Assembly (NCBI GenBank): GCA_937872515.1
Contig: CALMSX010000073.1
Coordinates: 62,001 to 126,000 of the forward strand
DNA: 64,000 nucleotides
Source: an uncultured Bacteroidota bacterium
GTDB lineage: Bacteria > Bacteroidota > Bacteroidia > Chitinophagales > Saprospiraceae
Reading direction: 5' to 3'
Below the pieces are notes generated by a model. It saw nothing but the letters and a program-made list of their open reading frames with translations, made no database searches and was not told the origin of the DNA. Below, one piece after another: positions 53,712-62,949 of the stretch; positions within the stretch are counted from its first letter, which is position 1; every line of letters starts with the position of its first letter. Both the position numbers and the translations under genes were made by a program.

Positions 53712-55448
53712 ATGACACGAAAAATATACGTTTACGCACTATTGTTTCTGGGCGGCACCTTGTTTGCGCAGGATGATATGAAAAAAGACCAGACGGATGC
53801 AAGTTTCCGCATGGGCCAGTCCAACTACACGGCCAAGCCAAAAAATGCTTGGGAGTTGGGAGTTCACGCAGGTCACTTCTTCATCGATGGTGACGTGGAC
53901 AGGACTATACCCGGAGGATATGGACTTGGTCTTCACCTTAGAAAGGCCATTCATTACTCATTCTCTATCAGGGCTGACCTGTTTTATGGATCTGCAACCG
54001 GCCTCGAGCCTCAAAGATGGACACACGCATCAGTGGGTGAGCCAGTAGGCGGTGGTTTGATTGAGAAAGAATATTTACCTTATGCCAATAATGCCGATGG
54101 ATGGTTTCCAAGCCATAAAACGACCCAGGTATATGGCGTTATGCAAGGTGTTCTTAACATCGGTAACATTCTTTTCCACCAGAAAAACAATAAGTGGAAC
54201 TGGTATTGGACCCTTGGTGTAGGTCTTTCAAGCCACAAAACAAAGCTTGACTTGTTAGACGCCAATAACCAGCCTTATCAAAACCTTCTGACTGCTTCAG
54301 GGTACACAGAAGAAAAATTCAATACCAAAAAAGGTAGAGGTGAAATCAAAGATGCCCTCAATAAAATCTATGATGGTACTTACGAAACAGAGGGCCCTAA
54401 AAAAGCAGGTATCTTCCGTTTAGGTGATGAAACCAACATTCACGTAATGTTTACTACCTCAGTAGGTGTTTCAAGAAAATTGAGCAAGAGAATCAACTTG
54501 GGCATAGAGCACCAGGTAATGGCTACTGACAATGACTACCTGGATGGTATTCGTTTCCGCAGCGAAGATGACCTTTCTGCTGATGTTGACCTTGAGCACT
54601 ATACCAACCTTCGTTTGGCCATCAACCTTGGCAACTTAGACAAAGTTACAGAACCTTTGTACTGGGTTAATCCATTGGATGCAACCATGAACGATATTGC
54701 TGAGTTGAAAGCAAGGCCAGTTCTTGACCTTACTGACAGCGACAGCGATGGTATCATTGACATGTTGGATCAGGAAGTTGAAACTCCTGCAGGAGCACCG
54801 GTTGACACAAGAGGTGTTGCCCTTGATTCTGACGGCGACGGCGTAGCTGATTACAAAGACAAAGAACCTTACTCTCCAATTGGATATGAAATAGGAAAAG
54901 ATGGTGTTGCCAACGTTAAAAAATGCGAAAGCTGTCTTACTGAGGCAGATGTGTTCCGCATGATTGACTCAAGAACAGCCGGATTCAAAAACGATTGTGG
55001 CAAATGGTTCTTACCTATGATCCACTTCGATCTTGACAAATCAAGAATCAAACCTGAATTCTATGGTCACTTACACCATGTAGCTTCAGTTTTGAAACAA
55101 TGCCCTTCTGCTTGCGTGTCAGTAGTAGGTCATACAGATGTTAGAAATTCAAACAACTACAACAATATGCTTTCTTACAATAGGGCTCAGGCTGCTGTTG
55201 ACTACCTTGTTACCAACTACGGTATCGATAGGTCAAGACTGAAATTGATGTATGGTGGTGAAGATGCTCCAATGGTTGGAAAATCAAGGACTGAAACAGA
55301 ACACTACATGAACAGAAGAGTTGAGTTCAGACTTTGTGAACCAACCGATGCTGAAATGCAAAAACCAGAAGGTAAAGGCGGAAACAGCGGAAATACTTCT
55401 GGCAATTCAGGCTCTATCTTCAAAGGCAATAAGAACTCTGGTTATTAA
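53712..55448 (+). CDS. OmpA-family outer membrane protein with TSP3-like Ca-binding repeats
   Basis: 578 residues from ATG 53712 (MTRKIYVYALLFLGGTLFAQ, clear signal peptide); the longer open frame from 53550 overlaps the dehydrogenase and is rejected. The N-terminal region (about 40-325) is a beta barrel; then two Asp-rich TSP3-like loops (DSDSDGIID about 342, DSDGDGVAD about 377); then the OmpA domain (about 437-555) with FDLDKSRIKPEF, VVGHTDVRNSNNYN, LSYNRAQAAVDYL and NRRVEFR, which bind peptidoglycan in this family. An unusual Gly/Asn/Ser-rich tail of about 25 residues follows. It links the outer membrane to the cell wall and is probably abundant, given its strong promoter and terminator. 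Confidence 0.9.
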   Translation: MTRKIYVYALLFLGGTLFAQDDMKKDQTDASFRMGQSNYTAKPKNAWELGVHAGHFFIDGDVDRTIPGGYGLGLHLRKAIHYSFSIRADLFYGSATGLEPQRWTHASVGEPVGGGLIEKEYLPYANNADGWFPSHKTTQVYGVMQGVLNIGNILFHQKNNKWNWYWTLGVGLSSHKTKLDLLDANNQPYQNLLTASGYTEEKFNTKKGRGEIKDALNKIYDGTYETEGPKKAGIFRLGDETNIHVMFTTSVGVSRKLSKRINLGIEHQVMATDNDYLDGIRFRSEDDLSADVDLEHYTNLRLAINLGNLDKVTEPLYWVNPLDATMNDIAELKARPVLDLTDSDSDGIIDMLDQEVETPAGAPVDTRGVALDSDGDGVADYKDKEPYSPIGYEIGKDGVANVKKCESCLTEADVFRMIDSRTAGFKNDCGKWFLPMIHFDLDKSRIKPEFYGHLHHVASVLKQCPSACVSVVGHTDVRNSNNYNNMLSYNRAQAAVDYLVTNYGIDRSRLKLMYGGEDAPMVGKSRTETEHYMNRRVEFRLCEPTDAEMQKPEGKGGNSGNTSGNSGSIFKGNKNSGY

Positions 55449-55469
55449 TCATTTGAATTAATACGACAT

Positions 55470-55504
55470 AAAAAAGGGAAGTGATACCATCGCTTCCCTT
55501 TTTT
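55470..55504 (+). terminator. Intrinsic terminator after the OmpA-family gene
   Basis: AAAAAAGGGAAGTGAT (55470-55485) pairs with ATCGCTTCCCTTTTTT (from 55489) with one wobble and a 3-nt loop. It starts 22 bp after the stop. Confidence 0.85.
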
Positions 55505-55635
55505 ATTACCAACAATTGTCAACAATACTTCCCATTTTGCTTTGAGTGTTGACATTTTTCAAAACCCTGTGCCGCATCCTGTGTTTTATAACTATCAATT
55601 TTGGCAAAGGCTTTAAGTTTCTTGCTGAAATACCC

Positions 55636-55643
55636 TAATTTTG
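55636..55643 (+). promoter_or_regulatory. Putative -7 element of the pdhC operon
   Basis: TAATTTTG exactly matches TAnnTTTG, 35 nt before the pdhC ATG. No good -33 element at the usual spacing. Confidence 0.4.
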
Positions 55644-55678
55644 CACATTATCCAAATCATCAGAAATACAATACCTAT

Positions 55679-56926
55679 ATGGCGGAGATAATAAGAATGC
55701 CCCGATTGAGCGATACCATGGAAGAAGGTAACATCGTTGCCTGGTTGAAAAAGGTAGGCGATACTGTAAAATCCGGCGACGTTTTGGCAGAAGTGGAAAC
55801 CGATAAGGCTACCATGGAGCTGGAAAGTTTTTTTAATGGAAAATTACTTTATGTAGGCGTTGAATCCGGACCTGTTGCGGTTGACGGCATTATTGCTATA
55901 ATTGGTAAAGAGGGTGAAGATGTTCAAAGCATTCTTGCAAATGCCGGCACACCTGCAGCCACCGCTGCCCCTGCCGAAAAGCCAAAGGCTGAGGAACCAC
56001 AAGCTGCCCCTGTTCAGGCTGCTGTGGCACCAATTCCCGCACCCACCCCTGCACCAACGGCCTCTGCTGAAGAATCAAGACTAAAAGCTTCACCCCTTGC
56101 CAGATCGGTTGCCGATAAATCCGGCGTAGACCTCAGCCTTATTAAAGGCTCTGGCGATCAGGGACGCATTATCAAAAAAGATGTTGAATCATTTTTAGAA
56201 AACCCGGTAACTACCCAGCCTGCTGCCATAGCTCAGGCTATCTCTCTGCCCGCAGGAGAAATTCCGGTGACGCAAATGCGAAAAGTCATTGCCAAAAGAC
56301 TGGGAGAAAGCAAGTTTACAGCACCCCACTTCTACCTTACCATGGAAATTGACATGGAAACCGCAATGGCCGCACGCACTGCCATCAATGCCGATGGGGA
56401 TGTGAAAATATCTTTCAACGACTTTGTAGTAAAGGCCTGCGCCTCCGCTTTGCGCAAACACCCCATGGTTAATTCTTCATGGATGGGAGATAAAATCATG
56501 ATCCACAATGTGGTCAACATTGGTGTAGCCGTAGCTGTTCCCGATGGCTTATTGGTACCTGTTGTCAACAATGCCGATATGAAAAACCTTAGCCAGATAA
56601 ATGCGGAAGTCAAAGAACTGGCGAAAAAAGCAAAGGATAAAAAATTGCAGCCTCAGGAAATGCAGGGCAATACTTTTACCATTTCCAACCTGGGCATGTT
56701 TGACATAGAAGAATTTACGGCCATCATCAATCCACCGGATGCCTGCATCCTTGCCGTGGGTTCTATTGTAGAAAAGCCGGTTGTTAAAAACGGAGCCATT
56801 GTGGTAGGTCATACCATGAAAGTAACCCTGAGCTGTGACCACAGAGTGGTTGATGGGGCTACCGGAGCCCAGTTTTTGCAAACACTCAAGTCTGTACTGG
56901 AGAACCCTGTAAAAATGCTGGTCTAA
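55679..56926 (+). CDS. pdhC: Pyruvate dehydrogenase E2, dihydrolipoamide acetyltransferase
   Basis: 415 residues from ATG 55679 (MAEIIRMPRLSDTMEEG); the open frame extends further upstream through the promoter region and is rejected. One lipoyl domain (1-76) with the lipoylated Lys in ETDKATME (about 43); an Ala/Pro-rich linker; a peripheral subunit-binding domain (about 134-174: ASPLARSVADKSGVDL, GRIIKKDV); and the catalytic acyltransferase domain (195-415) with the DHRVVDG active-site motif (about 386). It transfers the acetyl group to CoA in the cytoplasmic complex. E1 and E3 genes are not in the window. PDH is more likely than the 2-oxoglutarate complex because of the MPRLSDTMEEG start. 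recR starts 6 bp after the stop. Confidence 0.9.
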   Translation: MAEIIRMPRLSDTMEEGNIVAWLKKVGDTVKSGDVLAEVETDKATMELESFFNGKLLYVGVESGPVAVDGIIAIIGKEGEDVQSILANAGTPAATAAPAEKPKAEEPQAAPVQAAVAPIPAPTPAPTASAEESRLKASPLARSVADKSGVDLSLIKGSGDQGRIIKKDVESFLENPVTTQPAAIAQAISLPAGEIPVTQMRKVIAKRLGESKFTAPHFYLTMEIDMETAMAARTAINADGDVKISFNDFVVKACASALRKHPMVNSSWMGDKIMIHNVVNIGVAVAVPDGLLVPVVNNADMKNLSQINAEVKELAKKAKDKKLQPQEMQGNTFTISNLGMFDIEEFTAIINPPDACILAVGSIVEKPVVKNGAIVVGHTMKVTLSCDHRVVDGATGAQFLQTLKSVLENPVKMLV

Positions 56927-56932
56927 GCCTAA

Positions 56933-57544
56933 ATGAGGTATCCATCGCAAACCCTGGAAAAACTGGTGGCCGCGATCGCATCGTTGCCGGGTATTGGCAA
57001 AAAAACGGCCTTGAGGTTGGCTTTGCACCTGGTTCAGGACAAAAGTGACAAAGCCGCTGTATTGGGCAATGCCCTCAGCCGCCTCAAAGATGAAATCCGT
57101 TTTTGTATTCACTGCCATGCCCTCTCTGATACCGATGAATGCAGCATCTGCCAGGCACCCTCAAGAAAAAATGGGGTTCTCTGTATCGTTGAAAACATCA
57201 GGGATCTTATGGCCATCGAAGATACAGCCAGCTTTCATGGCCGTTACCACATCCTGGGAGGCTTGATCTCACCTATTGATGGAATTGGTCCGGCCGATTT
57301 AAATATTGAAACCCTTATTGATCGCATTGACAAGGAGGGAATCGAAGAATTGATTATGGCCATCAGCCCTACCATTGAGGGTGAAACCACTTCGTTTTAC
57401 ATTTCAAAAAAACTGGCAGGCAGAAACTTAAGGCTCACCACCATCGCTCGCGGCGTGTCTTTTGGCGGGGAACTGGAATATGCAGATGAACTCACCTTAA
57501 GCCGATCCATAAGCGCACGAATACCCTACAAGATGGGTACCTGA
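56933..57544 (+). CDS. recR: Recombination protein RecR
   Basis: 203 residues, standard length. Helix-hairpin-helix (LPGIGKKTALRLALHL, about 18-33), a four-Cys zinc finger (C-IH-C ... C-SI-C, about 57-72), and the Toprim domain (VLCIVENIRDLMAIE, HILGGLISPIDG, about 82-120), then a Walker-B-like C-terminal part with ARGVSFGGELEYADELTL. It acts with RecF/RecO at gaps in DNA. It lies between pdhC and the glycosyltransferase with gaps of 6 and 2 bp, so it is expressed as part of that operon. Confidence 0.95.
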   Translation: MRYPSQTLEKLVAAIASLPGIGKKTALRLALHLVQDKSDKAAVLGNALSRLKDEIRFCIHCHALSDTDECSICQAPSRKNGVLCIVENIRDLMAIEDTASFHGRYHILGGLISPIDGIGPADLNIETLIDRIDKEGIEELIMAISPTIEGETTSFYISKKLAGRNLRLTTIARGVSFGGELEYADELTLSRSISARIPYKMGT

Positions 57545-57546
57545 TC

Positions 57547-59517
57547 ATGCCCACACTCTCTATAGTCATTGTCAATTACAATGTAAGGCACTTCCTTACC
57601 AATTGCCTCGACTCTATTGAGAAATCAAAAAAGATGGGGTTTCAGGTGGAAACCATTGTAGTGGACAATGCCAGCATTGACGGCAGTATCTCAGCTATCC
57701 ATGCTTCTTTTCCCGAAGTAATACTCATAGAAAACAAGACAAATGTTGGTTTTGGGAAAGCCAACAACCAGGGTTTTAGCGTGGCTTCGGGTCAGTATAT
57801 TCTGGCCCTAAATCCCGATACCATCCTGCAGGAAGACACCCTTTCCCGATGCTGGCAATTTATGGAAAGTAATCGCGATTGCGGAGTGCTGGGTGTTAAA
57901 ATGGTGGATGGGTCCGGCACCTATTTGCCTGAAAGTAAAAGAGGCAGGCCCGGCTTGTGGAATGCCTTTTGTAAGTTCAGCGGACTAACGGCTTTATTCC
58001 CCAAAAGTAAGTGGATGAGTGGCTATTACCTTGGACATCTGGATGAAGATCAATTACAAGAAGTGGATGTTTTGTGCGGAGCTTTTATGTTTTTCAGATC
58101 AGAGGCGCTTTTGCCCTGTAAAGGTTTTGATGAAGACTTTTTTATGTATGGAGAAGACATTGACTTATCGGTGCGCATAAAAAAGGCCGGCTGGAAAGTT
58201 GTTTATTTACCCGATACAAGAATCATTCACTTTAAAGGGGAAAGTTCTAAAAAGGCAAGCTTCAATTACATCAAACATTTTTACCAGTCCATGTCAATTT
58301 ATGTTGGCAAACACTATACAGGCTGGTACGGTGGGGCATTCCGACTCCTGATCAGGCTCGCGATCTGGCTTACAGCGGGCATCAGTTTTATCAAACACAA
58401 TGTCTTGGGTAATTTTCTGCTTATCCTGGACTTTGCCCTTACCTTTGCCATCCAGTCGGCCTTAAAAAAAAGCTGGGCCGTTTTTTATTTTGATGATCCG
58501 GATTATTATGACAACCTGGCTTCTCAGCTGCATACCCTGGGCACTTCTTTTACATGGATATTTTTCCTCTGGTTTTTTGGACACTACGACCTCAACTGGA
58601 AACCCAGGAGACAATGGACAGGACTTTTTTTTGGTACCGTGGGTATTCTAATTGTCTATTCTCTCCTACCATCTGAATGGAGGAGCAGTAGGTTTCTCAT
58701 CATAGCAGGTGCCCTCATTACTGTTTTTGCAACCCTCTTAACGAGAAAATTATCGGTTTGGGTGCTAAAAAACTGGCTTCAAAAAGGCAGAAGGCAAAAC
58801 TATTTGATTGTAGCACTTTCAGAAAATGCTAAAAAAATAAGAGAAACGCTGCAACACAACGAACCGGAAGCCAATGTCATTGGATTTTTATACCCTCAAA
58901 ATACCCTGCCGACTGAAAGCAAAGATTACCTCAATACCATCCAAAACATTGGTCAGGTTGTTGATCTGTACAAAGCTGACAACATAGTTTTTTCAACCGA
59001 CGACATGCCCATGCAACGCATCCTGGATTTGATGGTTCAACCCGATAAAGAAGTAAGATACCTCATTACAGGCAGCGAAGACACGGCAGTAGTGTCCAGC
59101 AACAGCAGCACCCGCCAGGGTAAGTTCTATCACGCTGCCTCTTCTTTCCGACTAAGTCAGGGACTTTACATCAGACTCAAAAGAGCAGTAGATGTTGGTA
59201 CTGCCTTTTTTGTCTTGTTGCTTTTTCCCATGATAGCCATGATGGGACCAAAAAAAAGAAACATCTTCAATGCAGCCTGGCGCGTTTTGAAAGGAAAGGC
59301 CACCTGGGTTGGCTACCTTCCACCAGTGGCAGAAGCTGTAAACAATGAAATCCTGCCTCCCCTCAAACCTTCCATCTGGACCCTCGAGCATTTAAAAAAT
59401 AATCTCGATTATCTTCCTATGGTGACAGATGAGTACGCGTTGAATCAATATTATGCCAAAAATTACAGTCCTGTCATGGACCTTTCTATTTTGTACCATA
59501 AAATTTTTGTGTCATGA
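57547..59517 (+). CDS. Family 2 glycosyltransferase fused to a truncated sugar-phosphate-transferase-like membrane region
   Basis: 656 residues, about twice a simple GT2 enzyme. Residues 1-235 are a GT2/rhamnosyltransferase-like domain: SIVIVNYNVRHFL, VDNASIDGS, a LNPDT donor site (about 87) and GFDEDFFMYGEDIDLSVR. From about 262 come several membrane segments, then a Rossmann-like stretch (NYLIVALSENAKKI, about 419-520). The last 115 residues start with RLKRAVDVGTAFFVLLLFP and contain WRVLKGKATWVGYLPP, both typical of WbaP/WcaJ-type polyprenyl-phosphate sugar-phosphate transferases, but the catalytic segment between them is missing. It probably makes a surface polysaccharide or glycolipid. 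Its stop overlaps the next start (ATGA). Confidence 0.8.
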   Translation: MPTLSIVIVNYNVRHFLTNCLDSIEKSKKMGFQVETIVVDNASIDGSISAIHASFPEVILIENKTNVGFGKANNQGFSVASGQYILALNPDTILQEDTLSRCWQFMESNRDCGVLGVKMVDGSGTYLPESKRGRPGLWNAFCKFSGLTALFPKSKWMSGYYLGHLDEDQLQEVDVLCGAFMFFRSEALLPCKGFDEDFFMYGEDIDLSVRIKKAGWKVVYLPDTRIIHFKGESSKKASFNYIKHFYQSMSIYVGKHYTGWYGGAFRLLIRLAIWLTAGISFIKHNVLGNFLLILDFALTFAIQSALKKSWAVFYFDDPDYYDNLASQLHTLGTSFTWIFFLWFFGHYDLNWKPRRQWTGLFFGTVGILIVYSLLPSEWRSSRFLIIAGALITVFATLLTRKLSVWVLKNWLQKGRRQNYLIVALSENAKKIRETLQHNEPEANVIGFLYPQNTLPTESKDYLNTIQNIGQVVDLYKADNIVFSTDDMPMQRILDLMVQPDKEVRYLITGSEDTAVVSSNSSTRQGKFYHAASSFRLSQGLYIRLKRAVDVGTAFFVLLLFPMIAMMGPKKRNIFNAAWRVLKGKATWVGYLPPVAEAVNNEILPPLKPSIWTLEHLKNNLDYLPMVTDEYALNQYYAKNYSPVMDLSILYHKIFVS

Positions 59518-60698
59518 CTCCAGAACCACAAAAAATTAAAGCCCTGGTTGCAGAAATCCTGCCCTACATTACCGGCGTTCGCAGGCACTTGCACCGCTTT
59601 CCTGAACTTAGTTTTGAGGAGTATGAGAGCAGTGCTTACCTGACCCGTATCCTGGAGGAAAAGGGCATACCCTTCACCATTGGTTGGGTTAAAACAGGCA
59701 TCGTGGCTACAGTAGTGGGTGCCCATCCCGGTCCAAGAAGAGCTTTTAGAGCGGAATTGGATGCTTTGCCTATTCAGGAACAAAACCAACTCACCTATCA
59801 ATCTGAGGTACCGGGAAAAATGCACGCCTGTGGGCATGATGTCCATGCAGCTGCCTTGTTGGGAGCTTGTATCATAGCCCACCAATGCAGGTCGGATGTC
59901 GCAGGAACCCTTGAATTTATCTTCCAGCCCGGAGAAGAAAAGTTGCCGGGCGGAGCTTCTTTGATGCTGGCAGAAAAAGCCCTGGGCAACGATTTACCCG
60001 AGTCCATCATAGCCCAACACGTTTTTCCGGACCTACCCGCCGGCCATGTCGGCATTTGCCCGGGAAAATACATGGCTTCATCAGATGAACTTTACATCAC
60101 CATAACAGGAAAAGGAGGACACGGAGCCCTGCCGCACCTATGTATTGATCCTATAGTGATTGCGGCGGAACTGATTACGGCTCTGCAACAATTGGTGGCA
60201 AGAACCGCCAATCCTTTTTTGCCTTCGGTCCTTACCCTGGGTAAAATTAACAGCATAGGCGGGGCCACCAACATCATTCCTGAGCAAGTAGCCATCGAAG
60301 GTACCTTCCGAACCATGGATGAGGCCTGGAGGTATGAAGCCCATCGATGGATCGAAAATACCACAAAGGGCATAGCCGACGCACACGGGGCATCGGCCAG
60401 GGTTGAAATTAAAGTGGGCTATCCTTGTCTAAACAACGACGAAGCCCTCACCCATAAGGTAAAAAGCGCCATGGTGGCTTTTTTGGGCGAAGACAAGGTA
60501 CACGATATACCCAAAAGAATGACGTCCGAAGATTTTGCCTATTTTGCTCAATTAATGCCGGCTTGTTTTTATAGATTAGGGGTGGCTTATGCGGATGGAA
60601 GGCCCGCACATGGAGTTCATTCTCCCTATTTTGAAGTGGATGAAAAGGCCTTGGAAACTGCCATAGGCCTCATGGCATGGCTGGCTGTGTTACCCTAG
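59514..60698 (+). CDS. M20-family amidohydrolase (N-acyl-amino acid/hippurate hydrolase type)
   Basis: 394 residues. Metal and catalytic motifs of the M20D family: RRHLHRFPELSFEE (about 23-36), RAELDALPIQE (about 82), MHACGHDVHAAALLGA (about 103), FQPGEEKLPGGA (about 138), AQHVFPDLPAGHVG, and a final HGVHSPYFEVDE. It removes an acyl group from an amino acid or acts on a related amide in the cytoplasm; the exact substrate cannot be told. The start overlaps the glycosyltransferase stop by 4 bp, which suggests translational coupling. Confidence 0.88.
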   Translation: MTPEPQKIKALVAEILPYITGVRRHLHRFPELSFEEYESSAYLTRILEEKGIPFTIGWVKTGIVATVVGAHPGPRRAFRAELDALPIQEQNQLTYQSEVPGKMHACGHDVHAAALLGACIIAHQCRSDVAGTLEFIFQPGEEKLPGGASLMLAEKALGNDLPESIIAQHVFPDLPAGHVGICPGKYMASSDELYITITGKGGHGALPHLCIDPIVIAAELITALQQLVARTANPFLPSVLTLGKINSIGGATNIIPEQVAIEGTFRTMDEAWRYEAHRWIENTTKGIADAHGASARVEIKVGYPCLNNDEALTHKVKSAMVAFLGEDKVHDIPKRMTSEDFAYFAQLMPACFYRLGVAYADGRPAHGVHSPYFEVDEKALETAIGLMAWLAVLP

Positions 60699-60753
60699 TT
60701 ACACAACAATCTATTTGTAATTTGTTTTGTTATATTTAAACAAGCCATATCAT

Positions 60754-60761
60754 TATATTTG
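60754..60761 (+). promoter_or_regulatory. Putative -7 element of trxB-fbaA
   Basis: TATATTTG exactly matches TAnnTTTG and ends 19 nt before the trxB ATG. The upstream TTTG copies are not at the usual 19-nt spacing. Confidence 0.45.
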
Positions 60762-60780
60762 CCATCCATAAAACAGAAAC

Positions 60781-61725
60781 ATGTCAAACAACATAGAAAA
60801 AGTAAATTGTCTGATCATAGGTTCGGGTCCCGCCGGATACACCGCTGCTATTTATGCATCCAGGGCCAACTTAAATCCCGTTTTATACACGGGTAAAGAA
60901 CCTGGTGGTCAGCTTACCATTACCACAGAAGTAGAAAACTACCCCGGCTATCCCCAAGGTATACAAGGGCCTGAAATGATGGAAGACTTCAAAAACCAGG
61001 CACTAAGGTTTGGAGCTGACATCAGGTTTGAATTGATAGATAAAGTTGATTTTACAGGCCCTGTACATAGGATATGGTCAGAGACCGGCCATGAAATCCA
61101 TGCCCATGCGGTGATCATTGCTACAGGTGCCAGCGCCAAATGGCTGGGACTGCCTTCAGAGCAAAAATTGATGAACAAAGGCGTATCTGCCTGCGCTGTC
61201 TGTGATGGCTTCTTTTTCCGCAAACAGGAAGTAGCCATTGTAGGTGCCGGTGACACAGCTGCCGAAGAAGCCACTTATCTGGCAAAATTGTGTTCAAAAG
61301 TGCACATGCTCGTGCGCAAAGACGAGATGAGGGCATCAAAAATTATGCAGGAAAGGGTCAAAAATACCCCAAACCTGGTAGTACATTACAATACCGAAAC
61401 GCTGGAAATTCTTGGAGATGATGGCGTGACCGGTGCCCGTGTGAAAAACAACGCAACTGGAGAAGAAACCGTTTTAAACGTTACCGGATTTTTTGTGGCC
61501 ATTGGACACAAACCCAATACAGATATTTTTAATGGCTGGCTCGACATGGATGACAACGGCTACCTCAAAACAGTGCCGGGTAGAACCCTTACCAACATCC
61601 CCGGTGTTTTTGCCAGCGGCGATGCCCAGGATCACATCTACCGACAGGCAGTTACGGCTGCGGGTTCAGGCTGTATGGCAGCCCTGGATGCAGAACGTTA
61701 TCTTTCAGAACATGGAATCATATAA
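60781..61725 (+). CDS. trxB: Thioredoxin reductase
   Basis: 314 residues. FAD motif LIIGSGPAGYTAAIYASRA (residues 12-30), GGQLTITTEVENYPGYPQ, redox pair CAVC (about 138-141), NADPH motif IVGAGDTAAEEATYL (about 157-171), and the final GVFASGDAQDHIYRQAVTAAGSGCMAAL split across the last FAD segment. It reduces thioredoxin with NADPH in the cytoplasm. fbaA follows after 17 bp and is probably co-transcribed. Confidence 0.95.
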   Translation: MSNNIEKVNCLIIGSGPAGYTAAIYASRANLNPVLYTGKEPGGQLTITTEVENYPGYPQGIQGPEMMEDFKNQALRFGADIRFELIDKVDFTGPVHRIWSETGHEIHAHAVIIATGASAKWLGLPSEQKLMNKGVSACAVCDGFFFRKQEVAIVGAGDTAAEEATYLAKLCSKVHMLVRKDEMRASKIMQERVKNTPNLVVHYNTETLEILGDDGVTGARVKNNATGEETVLNVTGFFVAIGHKPNTDIFNGWLDMDDNGYLKTVPGRTLTNIPGVFASGDAQDHIYRQAVTAAGSGCMAALDAERYLSEHGII

Positions 61726-61742
61726 ACAACAATAAAAACAAC

Positions 61743-62816
61743 ATGAAAACCAAATTCAGAACAGGTGTCCTTTTCGGCGATGAAGTAACAGAATTGCTGA
61801 ATGATGCCAATAAAAACCAATATGCGATACCGGCAGTCAATGTAATTGGTACCAATAGTGTCAATGCTTGTCTGGAAACAGCCAAAGCAGTAAATTCACC
61901 TATTATCATCCAGTTTAGCAATGGGGGTGCCGCTTTTTACGCTGGAAAAGGACTGGACAACGCAGACCAGAAAGCAGCTGTTTTGGGTGCGGTTTCCGGT
62001 GCGCTTCACATTCACCAACTGGCAGAAGCCTATGGGGTGACGGTTGTCTTACATACCGACCATTGTGCCAAAAACCTCCTGCCCTGGATGGATGGCATGC
62101 TGGATGCCAACGAACGTCATTTTGAAAAAAATGGCCACGCCCTTTTTAGTTCTCACATGCTGGACTTCAGTGAAGAACCCATCCACGAAAATGTGGAAAT
62201 GTGTAAAGAATACCTGGCCAGAATGTCGGAAATCGGTATCACCCTTGAAATGGAATTAGGGGTAACCGGCGGTGAAGAAGACGGAGTGGACAATTCAAGT
62301 GTTGACAGTACCAAATTGTACACCCAACCGGAAGAGGTTTCTTTTGCCTACGAGGAATTGTCTCGCATCAACAATAGATTTACCATTGCAGCAGCATTTG
62401 GAAACGTACACGGAGTTTACAAACCCGGAAATGTGAAATTGACGCCTGTAATCCTCAAAAATTCACAAGACTACGTTCAGAAAAAATTCAATACAGGCCC
62501 CAATCCGGTCAACTTTGTTTTCCACGGTGGTTCGGGCTCAACCCGGGAAGAAATCAGAGAGGCCATTACTTACGGTGCCATCAAAATGAACATCGATACG
62601 GATATGCAGTGGGCTTATTGGGAAGGTATTAAGAATTACTATGAAGCCAAAAAAGGTTACCTCCAGGCCCAGATAGGTAATCCTGAAGGAGACGATAAGC
62701 CCAATAAAAAACAATACGACCCAAGGGTGTGGTTGAGAGAGGGTGAAAAAAGTTTTGTCAGCAGACTCAAAATTGCTTTCGAAGACCTCAACTGCCTGGA
62801 AAGAAATAAAAACTGA
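61743..62816 (+). CDS. fbaA: Class II fructose-bisphosphate aldolase
   Basis: 357 residues, the size of class IIA aldolases. Zn ligands and active-site loops: HTDHCAKN (about 104), the ELGVTGGEEDGVDN segment (about 174-187), FGNVHGVYKPGN (about 220), NFVFHGGSGS (about 257) and NIDTDMQWAYWEG. It splits fructose 1,6-bisphosphate into DHAP and glyceraldehyde 3-phosphate in glycolysis and runs in reverse in gluconeogenesis. Confidence 0.95.
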   Translation: MKTKFRTGVLFGDEVTELLNDANKNQYAIPAVNVIGTNSVNACLETAKAVNSPIIIQFSNGGAAFYAGKGLDNADQKAAVLGAVSGALHIHQLAEAYGVTVVLHTDHCAKNLLPWMDGMLDANERHFEKNGHALFSSHMLDFSEEPIHENVEMCKEYLARMSEIGITLEMELGVTGGEEDGVDNSSVDSTKLYTQPEEVSFAYEELSRINNRFTIAAAFGNVHGVYKPGNVKLTPVILKNSQDYVQKKFNTGPNPVNFVFHGGSGSTREEIREAITYGAIKMNIDTDMQWAYWEGIKNYYEAKKGYLQAQIGNPEGDDKPNKKQYDPRVWLREGEKSFVSRLKIAFEDLNCLERNKN

Positions 62817-62949
62817 TGATCAGATTGAGGTAAATTGTCGCCTCGCTGTCATTTTATTGCGATATTATCCTTACTTTTATGGTTAATTTTCCGGCATTGC
62901 GATGTTCGGCACCATTTTATTTTGCTAACACACTAAAAACAGATAAGGC

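Noticed and set aside
55601..55678. Upstream extension of pdhC
   Set aside because: The lipoyl domain starts at once after ATG 55679, and the extension contains the TAATTTTG promoter element.
56549..57118. 189-codon minus-strand open frame across pdhC and recR
   Set aside because: Antisense to two well-identified genes.
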